Source: Rhexocercosporidium sp. MPI-PUGE-AT-0058
Taxonomy: Eukaryota > Ascomycota > Leotiomycetes > Helotiales
Direction of reading: 5' to 3'
Length of the DNA stretch: 64,000 bases
Assembly: GCA_020746875.1 (NCBI GenBank)
Contig: JAGTJL010000010.1
Location: 868,001 to 932,000 of the forward strand
The stretch's first letter is position 1. Each line of letters starts with the position of its first letter. The notes under the pieces were generated by a model. The model was not told where the DNA came from. It ran no database searches and worked only from the letters and a program-made list of their open reading frames with translations. Made by a program: the position numbers and the translations under genes. This document shows, one piece after another, positions 10,738-22,141 of this stretch.

Positions 10738-12273
10738 TCAGTGCCCCCTCATTGATCCCTTGACCAATTTCAAAGCATTCTCTTCCCAACCATTTGCACC
10801 GCCATTCTCGCTCACCAGATCAAGCACATCCACTTCGTCAAAGGGTACCACCCGCCGTCGGCCAATCAAAGCTGTGTTGCGCGTACTTGGAATTCGGAGC
10901 ATCTCCTTCTCAACTTCCCATCCGCAGTCTTTGGAAAGTTTAGAAACCCACGCCACGAGAGAGGCATAGGCAGAGTGAGATGAGCCATCTGTTGGAGGAG
11001 GAGCTCGGAAGCGAGAGCCGCTAAGGTCGTGGCTGCAGCAGGGTATCATCATGAAAGGACACTCGGAGATGTTGGCGAGAAGAGGAGTCCATGGGGTAAG
11101 CTCATCGGCATGGTTAGAGATTATGAAAGTTCCTTCGGGAAAGACGCCATTGTGAGTTCCGGGGTTTTGCTGCACTTCGTCTGGGGAGGAGATGGTAAGA
11201 TTCTGGATGTTGGGCACGAGAGGAGAAGTTGATGGGCCAGGCACTTTGGTACTTTCCGTGTCCTTCGAGGATGGGAGATTTGGTGCTGACCGTATGACAG
11301 AAGGAATGAGAACTAATTCTTTCAAATTTTCCTGGGCCGTCGAACTCCACGATTGCCATGACTTGCGTCTCCTAGCATCAAATCCCCAGCCCGAATATCC
11401 CTCTTCGACGAGAATGTGTACCAGCAATCCGTTTCCACAACCAATATCGACAAATCCTGGGAACCCTTTGTCTTTATACATTTCGGTCCACAGCTCAATG
11501 AGAAATGCAGCAATGCTGAGATCTTCAAAAACATGCTTTCCGGGATCCGTGGTTTCAACCCATCTCTGCACGAGGTCCCTTGCGTATTTAGATTTGAGCC
11601 TTGCGTATGTATTCTGAACCGTTGCTTGGGGTAGGATAACATCGTGTTGCACTCTCTTCACATACCCAGCTGCTGATCCTTGACCATGCTTGTGGAGTAT
11701 TGCGAGTAGATGTAGGGCCGTCCTCTCCAACTTATCTGATCGTGGTTCGGACTTGAAGAAAGAGTAGTGAATCGATACTGAGCCTTGCTGGGTCTTGCGG
11801 TTGAAGGTATGTAGGAAGCCTATTCCATGAACAGCAGGATGGTAGAAAGGGGATTCTGATGCCGATGAAATATGTGGAAGGTAGATCACAAGTGACAGTA
11901 TTTCTCCTTCGTCATTCACTTGCTCATAGAAGTTGCATGTTTGGTCTAGGGGCTTATCGACCAGTACATTTCTTGGGATCATGGTCCGAACCATGATGGT
12001 CTTGAGGTTGAAGCCTCTGAAATAGGTAATTCTGGGGGCAATGCTTGTTTCGGGCTGGACTCCATCTTCAAAAGGGTAATCTAAAGAGATGTCGGCTCGG
12101 AATAGGTGATTTGAATTGATATTTGGATTTCGCACAAGATTCAACATAACCTCTCTGAATATTTCAGGAGGAAAAGAACAGCTGTGTGTGTGGAGAGGTG
12201 TCCATATTTCACCAGAGCTTTCTTCAAGCACTGGTAGGGTCCCAGGAGAAATCGAGTCGGGCTTGAACTGCAT
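10738..12273 (-). CDS. TRM44: tRNA (uracil-2'-O-)-methyltransferase, TRM44 family
   Basis: Predicted AdoMet-dependent enzyme that methylates the 2'-O of U44 in cytosolic tRNA-Ser; the yeast orthologue is Trm44. Intronless, 511 residues, starting at the ATG at 12273. Key marks are the AdoMet-binding motif FVDIGCGNGLLVHIL at about 274-288, GFDARRRKSW just after it, NHADELTPW at 387-395 and PCCSHDLSG at 411-419, all typical of this family. The N-terminal 230 residues match the longer fungal forms. A Ser/Pro/Thr-rich linker at about 330-370 interrupts the methyltransferase core. It is divergent from RPL24, with about 456 bases between the two starts. Confidence 0.9.
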   Translation of the reverse strand: MQFKPDSISPGTLPVLEESSGEIWTPLHTHSCSFPPEIFREVMLNLVRNPNINSNHLFRADISLDYPFEDGVQPETSIAPRITYFRGFNLKTIMVRTMIPRNVLVDKPLDQTCNFYEQVNDEGEILSLVIYLPHISSASESPFYHPAVHGIGFLHTFNRKTQQGSVSIHYSFFKSEPRSDKLERTALHLLAILHKHGQGSAAGYVKRVQHDVILPQATVQNTYARLKSKYARDLVQRWVETTDPGKHVFEDLSIAAFLIELWTEMYKDKGFPGFVDIGCGNGLLVHILVEEGYSGWGFDARRRKSWQSWSSTAQENLKELVLIPSVIRSAPNLPSSKDTESTKVPGPSTSPLVPNIQNLTISSPDEVQQNPGTHNGVFPEGTFIISNHADELTPWTPLLANISECPFMMIPCCSHDLSGSRFRAPPPTDGSSHSAYASLVAWVSKLSKDCGWEVEKEMLRIPSTRNTALIGRRRVVPFDEVDVLDLVSENGGANGWEENALKLVKGSMRGH

Positions 12274-12729
12274 TTTGATGGTGCTCGAAGTTCAAAGATC
12301 GCCTTCGAAGCCCAGCACAATGGAAGGCTGAGGAGATGGAATCTTCGAATGCCAGGCTGCCATTGAGGAGCCTCGAAGTCAAGAGCCAAATGTCAGTCAC
12401 GTGATATACAGATCCTCATTCTAGCGCTGGCCAACTGCTGTTGCATATATCAGGTACGTGGAACAGCGTTTTGGATCTCATGCGACTACAGCTGTCATTT
12501 TGCATCTCATCGGTCTTCTACGCAGGAGGGTGAAGAGGAAAGTTCCAGATATCAGACGAGGCTGAGGGCGGAGCCCATTGCTGCACTAAACTAAGCGAAC
12601 TTGCTAACTAGCGCCCACCAGCACGATTACGAAAATTACCGTAGGCTCGATCAACGACATCAACTTTTGCCCATCGACGACTTGGGTATTCGAATCAACA
12701 ACTAACAACGTCGACGTGCTCCAGTCAAA
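12274..12729. promoter_or_regulatory. Divergent promoter region TRM44 / RPL24
   Basis: About 456 bases separate the divergent start codons of two translation-related genes, so both promoters must lie here. I could not assign a TATA box or named factor site with confidence. Confidence 0.45.
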
Positions 12730-13442
12730 ATGCGTACTTACGACGATACCTTCTCCGGCGAGAAGATCTACCCTGGAAAGGTACGGATTTCCCAGCGGCG
12801 CGACGACGTTTTCCAGTGGCGAAGGACAATTGAATTGAAGGAGAGGGCATATTTAGATCGAGGGAAAGGGTCTGCAGAATGGAATCGAATGCTGACGGGA
12901 TGAATTACAGGGCAAGCTCTACGTCCGTGGTGACTCGAAGATCTTCCGCTTCCAGAATGGAAAGACCGAATCCCTCTTCCTCCAACGCAAGAACCCCCGC
13001 CGAATTGCCTGGACTGTCCTCTTCCGCAGACAACACAAGAAGGGTATCTCTGAGGTACGAATATCCCCGCGATTCTGGCTGGCATACATAGGAGATGAAT
13101 AGCAGGATGGCAATTGGGGATAGTAAGGACATGGGCTAACCATACTCTCAACAACAGGAAGTTGCCAAGAAGCGATCCCGCCGTACCGTCAAGTCACAAC
13201 GTGCCATTGTTGGTGCTTCCCTCGACGTGATCAAGGAGCGCCGCAGTCAGAGACCCGAGGCTCGTTCCGCCGCCCGCCAAGCTGCTATCAAGGAGGGCAA
13301 GGAGAAGCGAGCTGCTGCCCAGAGCGCAAAGAAGGCTGAGAAGGCAAAGAGTGCTGCCGGTGCCGCAAAGGGAAATGCGAGAGTCACAAGCAAGATGGGT
13401 GCTAAGGGTGCGCCAAAGAAGATCCAGGCCAGCACCCGTTAA
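12730..13442 (+). CDS. RPL24: 60S ribosomal protein L24 (eL24)
   Basis: Cytosolic large-subunit ribosomal protein. Model join(12730..12780, 12911..13054, 13158..13442), 159 residues; both introns are phase 0, GT-AG. The protein runs [37 protein letters not shown], then [20 protein letters not shown], which is the conserved eL24 N-terminal domain. It then has a long Lys/Ala-rich basic tail that ends at the TAA at 13440-13442. Length agrees with fungal eL24 (about 155-160). Intron 1 sits early in the coding region, as is usual for fungal ribosomal protein genes. Confidence 0.96.
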
Positions 13443-14146
13443 AGGGGGTTTGGGATTTCTTTGCTGCTGTTTTGTGGTTTGATTTGGGGCAGGATCGCGC
13501 ATGGATGGCATATGGGCTTTGCGAGGTCTTGCACGGTTAGCTCATCAATGGAATAGCGGTTCGTCATGACCATCGTTTGGTTTGCATGGGATGTGAAGTT
13601 AAGGGAGTGAGGTTCTGGCCAGTCACCTGCGAATATCTTCACCTGAAGCCACCCGGGAACGAAATTATCGAGATCTCAAGAACCAGGAAATCGACCCGTT
13701 GTGTGGCCCTTCGAAATTTCAGCAACGTGTGTGCGCAAATTCATCGACCAAGAACTCTTAGTTATAACCTCCACTACCAGAAACAATGCAATCGCCGCAA
13801 CCGCCGTTGCAGCTCTTCGATTGCGACTCCTAAATTCATGGATGGGCTAAAACGGTGCTTGGATCCTTAACGGCAAAGTTGCTAAGTTGCTAACAACCAG
13901 ATATCGGTGCAGGTGCTCACCCCCCCCCCCCCCCGTCTCAAACCCGCCGTCCAGTCTCGATCCAATGATACATGACCCGAATCCTTCTATGACGACCAAC
14001 AGCGTTCCCAAACATCATGTGCCTGCCCTTTTCCTGCTTCTGCGATAGCGGCTTGAGCTGCCCCCAGTTCCTCCTCCGATGGCATATTGACAATAAGCAG
14101 GTACATGACATTCTAACCAGCGTGTTAACCAAGAGTCCATCTACAG
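13443..14146. other. Intergenic, convergent 3' regions
   Basis: About 700 bases between the RPL24 stop and the stop of the minus-strand gene at 14147. Apart from the poly-C tract nothing stands out. Confidence 0.4.
13920..13934. repeat. Poly-C tract (15 C)
   Basis: An uninterrupted run of fifteen cytosines lies in the interval between RPL24 and the next convergent gene. Such tracts are slippage-prone and the exact length may be unreliable. Confidence 0.9.
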
Positions 14147-15668
14147 CTATCGGAAATGGCCTACGCTCTTGATCGCCTTCTTCATCGGGGTCATGAATCG
14201 AACCTCGTTGTTACCTTGTCCAACTTGACTTTCGCTACTTTTTTTGGTACTACCTTCCTTGTTAGTCTTCTCTCCTGTATCTCTAACCTTCCTGGCATCA
14301 TCTGAGGACATCTCTTGAAGCAAAACGTCATCAAATTTCTGCTCTTTCCCAAGCTCTTCCTCGACACCTCCGCGGCCAGCAATCCGGTCTCCTTTCGCAT
14401 CTTTTGTTGGTGGGGCACGAGGCCTCCCACCCGTCAAGAGCGAGCGAAAATCTCCGCTCGCAGCAGGATGTGTGGGATCAGCATATCTTGACCTGAACAC
14501 CGGCTTTGGTTGAGTGAGAGTGCTCTCTGGATGTGCTGCACTCTATCCAAACATTAGCAAGTTCCCAGTCTCAGAACATGAACCATTTGGTGCTCAGAAT
14601 TTACATATTTCGCCACAGCTCTCTTATCCAGATACTTGTCAACAAATTCAGATGCGGCCTTGAGCGAGTCTTTCTTCTTTTTCGACTTCTCATCTTTCTG
14701 CTCCGCAAGTTCATCAAGACCTGGAAATACAAGAGTGGCGGCCTGAGGGATTGTAACATCACTTGTTGTTCCATCTGAGCGTCGTAAGTTATGAGCTGTC
14801 TGCTTGACTTTGTTCTCATATAGACTGGTACGGGCTCTGGAGACGATCGACGAGATAGCCAGTTCTTCTGCTCCTTTAGACTCGGTCCTTGGATTCAATG
14901 TCATGAGTAGACAGAAAAGCCCCCTCGGTTGGAAGAATTGCGCATTGAACTTCGACAGCAGATCATTTCCTCTACACAAATCAGCTTCAGCTTCAACCTC
15001 AACTTAGGTGTCGTTACCGACCTCGTCCTAGTCTGGATACTCGTGGCCGTTTCAATGGCAATAAAACACGCCATGTCAATAGCTATGATTTCTGGCATCG
15101 GCAGCGAAAATGCAGCAATAGAGACTAAGTTGAGAGCTTCCAGCCACGGCGACGCACGAATCCCTTGCTCGAACGTCTCAAGGAAGTCAAAAAAGGTGGC
15201 TTGGTCTATTCCGCACTGCTCAAGGGCTGGGGCATATGCCCTGACGAATCCCCGGGACCGATCTTTCGGCCTTTTCTGTGGTAGGATCACTGGTAAGGGA
15301 AGTTTATTGACAGTTGGGATTTTGTTGTATGGGTGTTCCGGGGGTGGATGTCTGCGGACGAAGGAGGAGATGATCCTATTGGTGTCTCGCTCCTTCATCT
15401 CTTTCTCGGTCTTCATGGGGATATCTACAGGCGCCATTTTCTCCTGGGCGTCGTCCAGTGCCCATGCTTTGTTGTCGTTGGTGTCGAAATATGGGCCCAC
15501 TTTGTGCTGGGGACTTATATATCCGATGACTTTCCCAACGCTCCCATTGTCGGAGCTGTATTCTGCGAGCTTCTTGTGTTTGTAGCTGCTGATGCTTTCT
15601 GATGCGAAGCCGATGCCTGCAGCTATCACTTTGACGAATCCGCTGCCAAAATCGTTGGCCTTTTCCAT
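14147..15668 (-). CDS. Uncharacterised filamentous-fungal protein
   Basis: Model complement(join(14147..14542, 14605..about 14971, about 15024..15668)), about 470 residues. The intron at 14543-14604 is clear. The first intron junction is unresolved by a few bases; the donor that keeps frame is GTCGGT. The first exon holds a Gly/Ala-rich hydrophobic stretch (FGSGFVKVIAAGIGFASESI), then the conserved-looking block IPTVNKLPLPVILPQKRPKD and a helical region with hydrophobic segments (ALNLVSIAAFSLPMPEIIAI). Exon 2 begins near SKFNAQFFQPRGLFCLLMTL and ends in a Lys-rich helix. Exon 3 is charged and disordered. I recognise the layout as a widespread fungal hypothetical family but know no function. 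The start is the ATG at 15668; the upstream TTG was not used. Confidence 0.7.
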
Positions 15669-16584
15669 CTTCAAAGCAGAATATCAAGAGAATTGGTATG
15701 AGGAGGGTGAGAAAGATGAAGAGTCACTATCTAGAAAAGGCCACAACGACTTGAATTCGAGACCACTCCTTTTATCAAAATTTAAGAAATACTTACGCAA
15801 TGGTCCTCCATTGCACTGCCATCAGAGGAACAAGGTGTCTCGTCACTCACAGCATGAAGCACACCTGTTCAGGAATGATAAATAAAGCCTGTCAGATTCT
15901 CAACATCGAGCAAACCCCTTTTGGTTTGGGTTGTCTAGGCGCCGAGTGTTGGCAGCTGAGCCAAGATTGAAGCATACATGTCACAATACTCGGCCATCTA
16001 GCTTCATTGGTTTTCCAGTACCTCAAAATGCGATTAGCTCGGAAACGTGACGACCGTTTCTGCAAGTTCGTTGCTCACAAAGACGTAGACGTGCATTGCC
16101 TAGATTTCATTGCCTTCCTCGACCAGCTGGGATGATGTCGACTAAGTGCCAGTCTGAGAAAGTCTTACGTGCCTTTTATGTGACAATGTAAGCGACAGCA
16201 TCTTCCCTTGACACCTAGGTTGATCAGGTCAAATTCAGCACTGCAACTTGAAGAACAGCTCGAATTAAAATTTTGATCTCTGTCACGTGCCTTTTGTCAT
16301 GTGGCCGAGTCAGGAAAAGTCTCTATTGGAATAAATATAGGGTTTCTGCACTCTTGGCTTGCAAGCGGCTATACATGGTCTGTTATACAGTTCATCTACT
16401 CTCTCATGAGACGATGCTTTTACTTCTCCCACGTGAACAGCCTCTTCGAATGACCACAAACCCACCTTCGCTTAGCCTCATCACATCAAACCCCATCCTC
16501 ACTTCACCAAAATACCAAGAATCGACCATACTACCCCATCCATGAAGGCAGAAGTCGATATCCGCCACAGAGCCTACCATAAGC
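15669..16584. other. Intergenic, divergent starts
   Basis: About 915 bases between the divergent starts of the uncharacterised gene and the HET gene. A short frame at 16273 was judged spurious. Promoter elements were not resolved. Confidence 0.4.
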
Positions 16585-18677
16585 ATGACCGAATTGTATC
16601 AATATACCCCCCTTCCTGAGGGAAAGTACATTCGCCTCCTCCACCTCGAACCAGGCAGAAAAAGCGACCCCGGCCACTGTCAGCTCACAACAGTAAAACT
16701 GGACGATGCACCTCCATTCGAAGCCCTTTCCTACCACTGGGGAAGCGCACAGCTCTCCTATTCAATCACCATTAACAACAAAGGAGCACTCAACCTCACT
16801 TCCAACCTTGTCTCAGCTCTCATCCGCGTCCGCCACGAAACCGAATTAAGAGTCCTATGGGCAGACGCTATATGTATAAATCAAGAAAACATTAAAGAAA
16901 GGACGGAACAGGTACAGCTTATGTCTGAAATCTATGGGAGAGCGTCACAGGTTCTGATTTATCTTGGAGCTGGGACGAATGACTTGCCAGTGGCTGTGTC
17001 GCTGATTATGAAGATGTTTAATTTGGCTTTGGAAGAGAATCGGACGGGTGATGGTGAACGCGTGGTTCAGAATAGGTATCCTTCTGCTAAGGATAATGAG
17101 GAGTGGGGGTTGCCGCCATTTGACTCGCCGGACTGGGAATGTTTGATGCGGTTCTTTGGCCGTAGTTGTAAGTGCTGGAGGACTTTTCTCCCCATTTCGG
17201 ACTCTCGATGCTTAATTTCATGTACAAAATCACGTAATGTGGTTTAAGAGAAGGGTTATACAGCATTTTTAACTTCTTTCGATGCCTAGGGTTCGAACGA
17301 GTCTGGATCGTGCAAGAAGTCCGCGTCTCATCCAGCGCGCTCGCCCTAATCGGCGACTACGAGATCGCCTGGATGATAATCTATATCGCATCAAGCTGGT
17401 TCGCAACAAAGAACTACAAGTACCTCCCATCCGGTTCAGGCATCTACGCCGGCCACATCGGGATAGTTGGATGGCCAAATCGAATCGGCTGCCATAAATT
17501 GAATGCCGATAGCTCGTTCCGCGTCCCGCTGAATCAAATCATTCGGAAGATGAGACCGAGTAAGGCGACTGATCCAAGGGATAAGATTTTTGGGTTTCTG
17601 GGCTTGGCGGCTGAAGCTGAGGGAAGTGAGGATTCGAGATTAAAACCTGATTACTCGAAGTCGCTCGAAAGGACGTATAGAGATGCCTCGCGGTTTCTGA
17701 TCGAGACAGAGAGAAGTCTTCAGATCTTGTCGGCTGTGTGTTGGGTTCCTGATCCTCGATCTCCTCTTGTTTGGACGAGAAGCAGTATTAAGACGGAATA
17801 TGGGACTGAGACGACATCGAAGCTGGAATGGGGTCCTCCAGATGAGAGTATCGTTTTTCCATCTTGGGTTCCGAGATGGGATTGCCCTAATATCGCATAC
17901 CCGCTTGTTGGTCGAAGTGATCATGAGACTTTCTTTCATGCCAGTGCAGATATTCCATTAGGGTTGTTGTCTTCGGCTGATGAGAATGCACTGATTGTTC
18001 GGGGGATGGAGATCGATATCGTGATGCAGCAGAGTGATATTCCCTCGTCTAAACTTATTGGATACGAGTCTTTTCAGACTACACTTGATAGAGCCTGGGT
18101 AGAGATGGGTAGCAAGGCTACGATGTATCCTGAGATGGATCGTCTGAATATCTTCCATCTGACTCTCACGGCAGGGATGACGTTGAATTACAAGGAGGCT
18201 GAGAGAGACGCTGGATATCAGGAGAACGTCAGCGCGTTTCGGAAGAAGATGCCCAGTTATAGGGGAGGAAAACGTATATCCCAGGCCGAGGATCATGAGT
18301 CCGCAGAATTGAGCGGAACCCAAGATGAGCAAAACAAGGATCATTTGGATGAAACATCAATGGAAATCCCAGACGTGGACATAATAAATAATTTGAGAGG
18401 CGATCCGGATGTATATTTGCGACTGGTGGAAGAATACTGCCGTCACAGACGTTTTTTCGTCACAGAAAAGGGGTACATGGGTCTAGGACCGCAAGCAATG
18501 CTCCCTGGGGATACCATTAGTATTTTATTTGGTGGTGATACTCCGTATGCGCTGCGGAAGAAAGAGAAGTGCTGGCAATTTGTCGGGGAGTGTTATGTGC
18601 ATGGAGTAATGAAGGGAGAGGCTGTGAGAGATCTTGAACGTAGAGATGATGAGGGGGAGGTCTTTGAGATTCGGTGA
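16585..18677 (+). CDS. HET-domain (heterokaryon incompatibility) protein
   Basis: Model join(16585..17167, 17290..18677), 656 residues, one GT-AG intron of 122 bases. The HET domain is plain: FEALSYHWG at about 45-53, LRVLWADAICINQENIKER at about 88-106, then IYGRASQVLIYLG. After the intron come WFERVWIVQE and the DPRDKIFGFLGL motif. The C-terminal block (RRFFVTEKGYMGLGPQAMLP, then GDTISILFGG) is the usual end of this architecture. HET domains trigger programmed cell death when unlike fungal strains fuse, usually downstream of a recognition partner. No NACHT or WD40 region is attached. Allorecognition itself is inference, since most fungal HET genes have unknown roles. Confidence 0.92.
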
Positions 18678-18957
18678 AAGGGGGAGTGGTGGCATGGATG
18701 AGAGTGTAGGGGCCAATGATGATGGCAGAAGAGCCTGTTTGATATTCTTGCTTGTGAGTAGTGATTGTTGTAACTGTCTTCACAGCTCAAGGAGTGAGAT
18801 TAACTTCGTTAGATTCTCATTAGTCTTGGTCAAGACACTCACTGCTTAAGGCAACATCAGCAATTTGGTCCTACCAAGCCTGCCGGATAAACCAGCCAGA
18901 ACAGGATTGATATTTCGCACAACACAAATATACAATCCTACCCTACTAAGCCATCAC
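18678..18957. other. Convergent 3' intergenic region
   Basis: About 280 bases between the HET gene stop and the dioxygenase stop. It would hold both transcripts' 3' ends; no specific signal was assigned. Confidence 0.4.
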
Positions 18958-20339
18958 TCACAACCTGCCCTCCTCCCACACCTCTCCCCATCTAAACATA
19001 GCCCAACTAAAGCTCCCCTCCACCAGCGTCCAAAGTCTAACCCCCCTATCCCCCGCCGCAGCCCCAACCGCAACATGCACTGGCAACAAATGCTCAAAGC
19101 TCGGATGCGCACCCCTCGCATCCTTCCTCCTCAACAACTCCACCATCATCTCCTCCCTCTCTTCGACATCCCCCTCAAACTCCACTGCAGCTCTTAACGC
19201 CTCGTCGAATGTCGGTGCGTAAGGCATTGGTGCACCCGAGGTCCCGAAGCGCATGTCGCGCAGGTTGTGGACGGCCATGCCGGACATTATTAGGAGGATG
19301 TTTTCGCTGCGGAGGGAGGAGATGGCGCGGCCGAGGGAAAGGTGTTGGGTTGGTGAGTCGGAGGCGAAGAGGGATACTTGGATGATGGGGATGTTGAGGG
19401 GGTTGGTGTGCGGGTCGAAGGCGACTTTGAATGATGCCCTGAGAAAAGATTTTGGTGGTTAGTGCACATACAATGTTCGAAAAGCCGAGACAAAATTTCG
19501 AAGAACTTTAGAAATATGCATGAGAAGTTTTTGAATTTTTCATGTTGGAGATCGATGAGGCGGCATGAAAATTGGAGGAGAGGTAAACCTTACCAGACAC
19601 CATGATCAAGACCTCGTCGAGTACCCGTAACGTCAATATTATGCTTAGTGAGGACTTCAATAACACGTTGAGACAACGGAAACGACCCCTTGTTAGGATA
19701 AGTTTCTTTATAATAATGATCCGGGAACCCATAAAAACTACATAGTCATTTAGTCAACCCAAAATATTCTTAGCGAAGCTAGCAAGGCGCGAAGTATACA
19801 GGGGCTGGTTCTCACTCATAAATCAACTCCGTATTCTCAAAAGTATTGACTTCAACAGCATTCGGCCCTCCCTGCCAATGAGCGGAGAAAACGACAACTG
19901 CTTTGGGCTTTACGTTTTGTGTGATTTCGAGGCCGATTTTCTGGAGTTGCGGGTAGACGGGGTGGTCTTTTTCGTACATGATGTTCGGCTAGGGAGGGTT
20001 CAGCATGTTTACTTCAATCCATTCGAAATCTTGGTCAATGACCTTGACGAAGTTCATTGAAGAGTGGTTTATGCTTGGGAAACTTACGCCGCCGTGACTG
20101 AGGAAATAGACAGGTGTCCTCCTCTCTGTTGAAGACGCGTTCGAAACCACCCCCATCCTAGGATTTTTCATATCGCCATCAACTTTCTGCCCACTGGTGG
20201 GAGCCGAGTTGGAGAAAACACCTGAGAGGAAATTGCGTGATAAGGAGAGGATTTCTATGTTTTGGGAGAGATATATGGCGAGGGCTAGGACTAGGAGAGT
20301 CACGAGTAGTATGGGGGAGCGGAGGGATGGGAAAGGCAT
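18958..20339 (-). CDS. Membrane-anchored LigB/DOPA-type extradiol dioxygenase
   Basis: Model complement(join(18958..19438, 19594..19737, 19816..19988, 20088..20339)), 349 residues; all three introns keep frame. Predicted non-haem iron extradiol ring-cleaving enzyme of the LigB superfamily (4,5-DOPA dioxygenase-like). Metal/active-site histidines are visible in SHGGPNIMY (split by intron 1), FSAHWQGG, GLDHGVW and MSGMAVHNL. N-terminal residues about 8-24 (PILLVTLLVLALAIYL) form a signal anchor, so the catalytic part probably faces a membrane compartment or the exterior. Many plant and bacterial members lack this. The start is the ATG at 20339; the longer open frame upstream begins at TTG. Its substrate is unknown. 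It is not adjacent to the quinate cluster. Confidence 0.88.
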
Positions 20340-20784
20340 GTGGAGAGAGGGAGACAATGGTTGATGTTGACGGTTGCGCGGAGGCGAGGCGAAAGTTAAG
20401 AGGAGCAGTGAGTGTGGGGTACCGGATGGTTCAGGGAAGCTTATTCGTAAGTGGCCCTGGTAAGCATCAGTCAACTAGTGGTGTGGTTGGCCATCGGGGT
20501 GATAGAGGGGTTTCCGCTTCTCAGCCTTGTGTGGAACATGTTCCGTCCATTGACTTTTCACGTCCCACAGCATTGAGGCGATACTTGATGTGATGTTGCA
20601 TTGCATTTCTAAACCGTTCGATGGAGACTATAATAACTCAGGATTTGTTTCCCCGAGTCTCTCTATGCAACACGCTACTCTGCGACTTTTTCACCATGTA
20701 CCATCCGACCATAGCCGTGACAATCGTGACCAAAAATGCCATCAAAACTGTGTAGTTGTTCATCCCTGATTCCTGCCCCCCGAG
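20340..20784. other. Intergenic between dioxygenase and thioesterase
   Basis: About 445 bases upstream of the dioxygenase start and downstream of the thioesterase stop, both genes being on the minus strand. It probably contains the dioxygenase promoter. Confidence 0.4.
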
Positions 20785-21678
20785 TCAGAGGCCAGCCTTG
20801 TCTCCGACGGGTGGTATTCTCTCGTTCAAGTATTTCTCAACGTCGTCAATCTCCTCTGGCAGTGCTGAATGCTCCAATCCCCTACTCAAAGCATTAGCCA
20901 ATTCCATACCTGAGAATCGTAAATGATACTCACTTGTACATCTTCAAATCCACCTTCCAACCCATCTGTCCCAGAAGCTTAGCGGTCATCTGTCCCCACT
21001 CCGGTTTAACCAGCGGATCGCTATCACCATGACCCATGAAAATAGGCGTCTCCTTATTCGGGTTTTCGCTCGGTATGAATTCCTTCAGCTTGCTATGCAG
21101 AAGCAAATAGCAGGACAATCCAAATATGCCGCCGAGTTTCGTTGGTGCTGTAACGCCAGAGAAAATTGACATGGCGCCGCCCTGCGAGAAACCACCGAGG
21201 ACAATGCGATTCGAGGGGATACCGGCTTCGATCTCAGAGGCGATCAGGGTGTGAAAGTAATCGCGCGATTTGAGGATGCCTCTTTCGTCTTGGCCGGCTT
21301 GGAGATCGCCGAATTCAGTCTGCTCAGCCCGTTAGTTTCTGGATGCGCAAGGAATGCGAATTGTATTGTAAGGGCAATGAACGAACGATATCGCGAGGTC
21401 TTACAATATCATACCAGCCAGGCATCTGCATACCAAAGTTCTGTAATTGAGTCAGATGGATGTCCATAGCAAATTGAAGGAGGGGCACGAACCACAGTGA
21501 TTGGAATAGACGGCGCATTTGGGAAGATAAATTTGACTTCATCGAACTTTTGTCTGCGGCGCCAGTTCTCTGCGAGAGATACCCATCCAGCACCAGAGTC
21601 TCCGAGACCATGGGCCATAATAACGGTAGCTGTGTGCCTCTTTACAGCAGGGATAATGAGAGAGGTTGGTTTCGACAT
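20785..21678 (-). CDS. Acyl-protein thioesterase 1-like
   Basis: Model complement(join(20785..20881, 20934..21319, 21405..21440, 21493..21678)), 234 residues, close to the usual length of the family. Alpha/beta hydrolase that removes palmitoyl groups from proteins or acts as a small carboxylesterase in the cytosol. Visible marks: MAHGLGDSGAGW near residues 20-31, NFGMQMPGWYDI in a 12-codon exon, nucleophile Ser119 in GGFSQGGAMS, the acid in GHGDSDPLV, and the catalytic His in GLEHSALPEE. The first donor is GTTCGT, unusual but the only one keeping frame. The start is the ATG at 21678; the longer open frame begins at TTG. Confidence 0.93.
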
Positions 21679-22141
21679 TGCGATTGCTGTTGTTGTGTAT
21701 CTTTTGGGTTGGAAGTGGAACAAGTACCCAGGTATTGATTCTCAGTAGCTCAAGTACTGAATTGTGTGTGGACAATGCTAATTGAAGGATGCGACTCGAG
21801 AAGCTGAGAGGGGCGAGGTAGTTGCGCAAAGATGCAGGGATGAGTTCGTTATCGCCGGGGCTTGTTTATTTACGAGGCAGATAAGGCAAACAGGGGTCTT
21901 CTGACTTCGACCAAGAACCATGACATGACCCCAAAGCATCATCCCATCCTTCCTATCACGAGTCAAGTGCAAGATATTGAGCCCATCTATTCCTCACAAG
22001 AAAACCCTCGATTCAAGACTTCAGCACTTTCTCTCCCTGCACCTATGACTGGAAGGTGCCCCACCTGCAGTCAAATTCTATAAACAAAACAAACAAAATA
22101 AAGGCGGTATCGACCTCGAAGTCAACGGGAAAAGCTTCAAG
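21679..22141. promoter_or_regulatory. Divergent promoter region, thioesterase / IVY1-like
   Basis: About 460 bases between divergent start codons. Both promoters should lie here; no named element could be assigned. Confidence 0.4.

Noticed and set aside
17289..17310. tRNA-like GGTTCGAACGAG text
   Set aside because: It is the start of the second HET exon (WFERVW). No acceptor stem or anticodon arm can be drawn around it.
20340..20474. Longer N-terminus for the LigB dioxygenase
   Set aside because: The extended frame opens at TTG. The ATG at 20339 directly precedes the membrane anchor.
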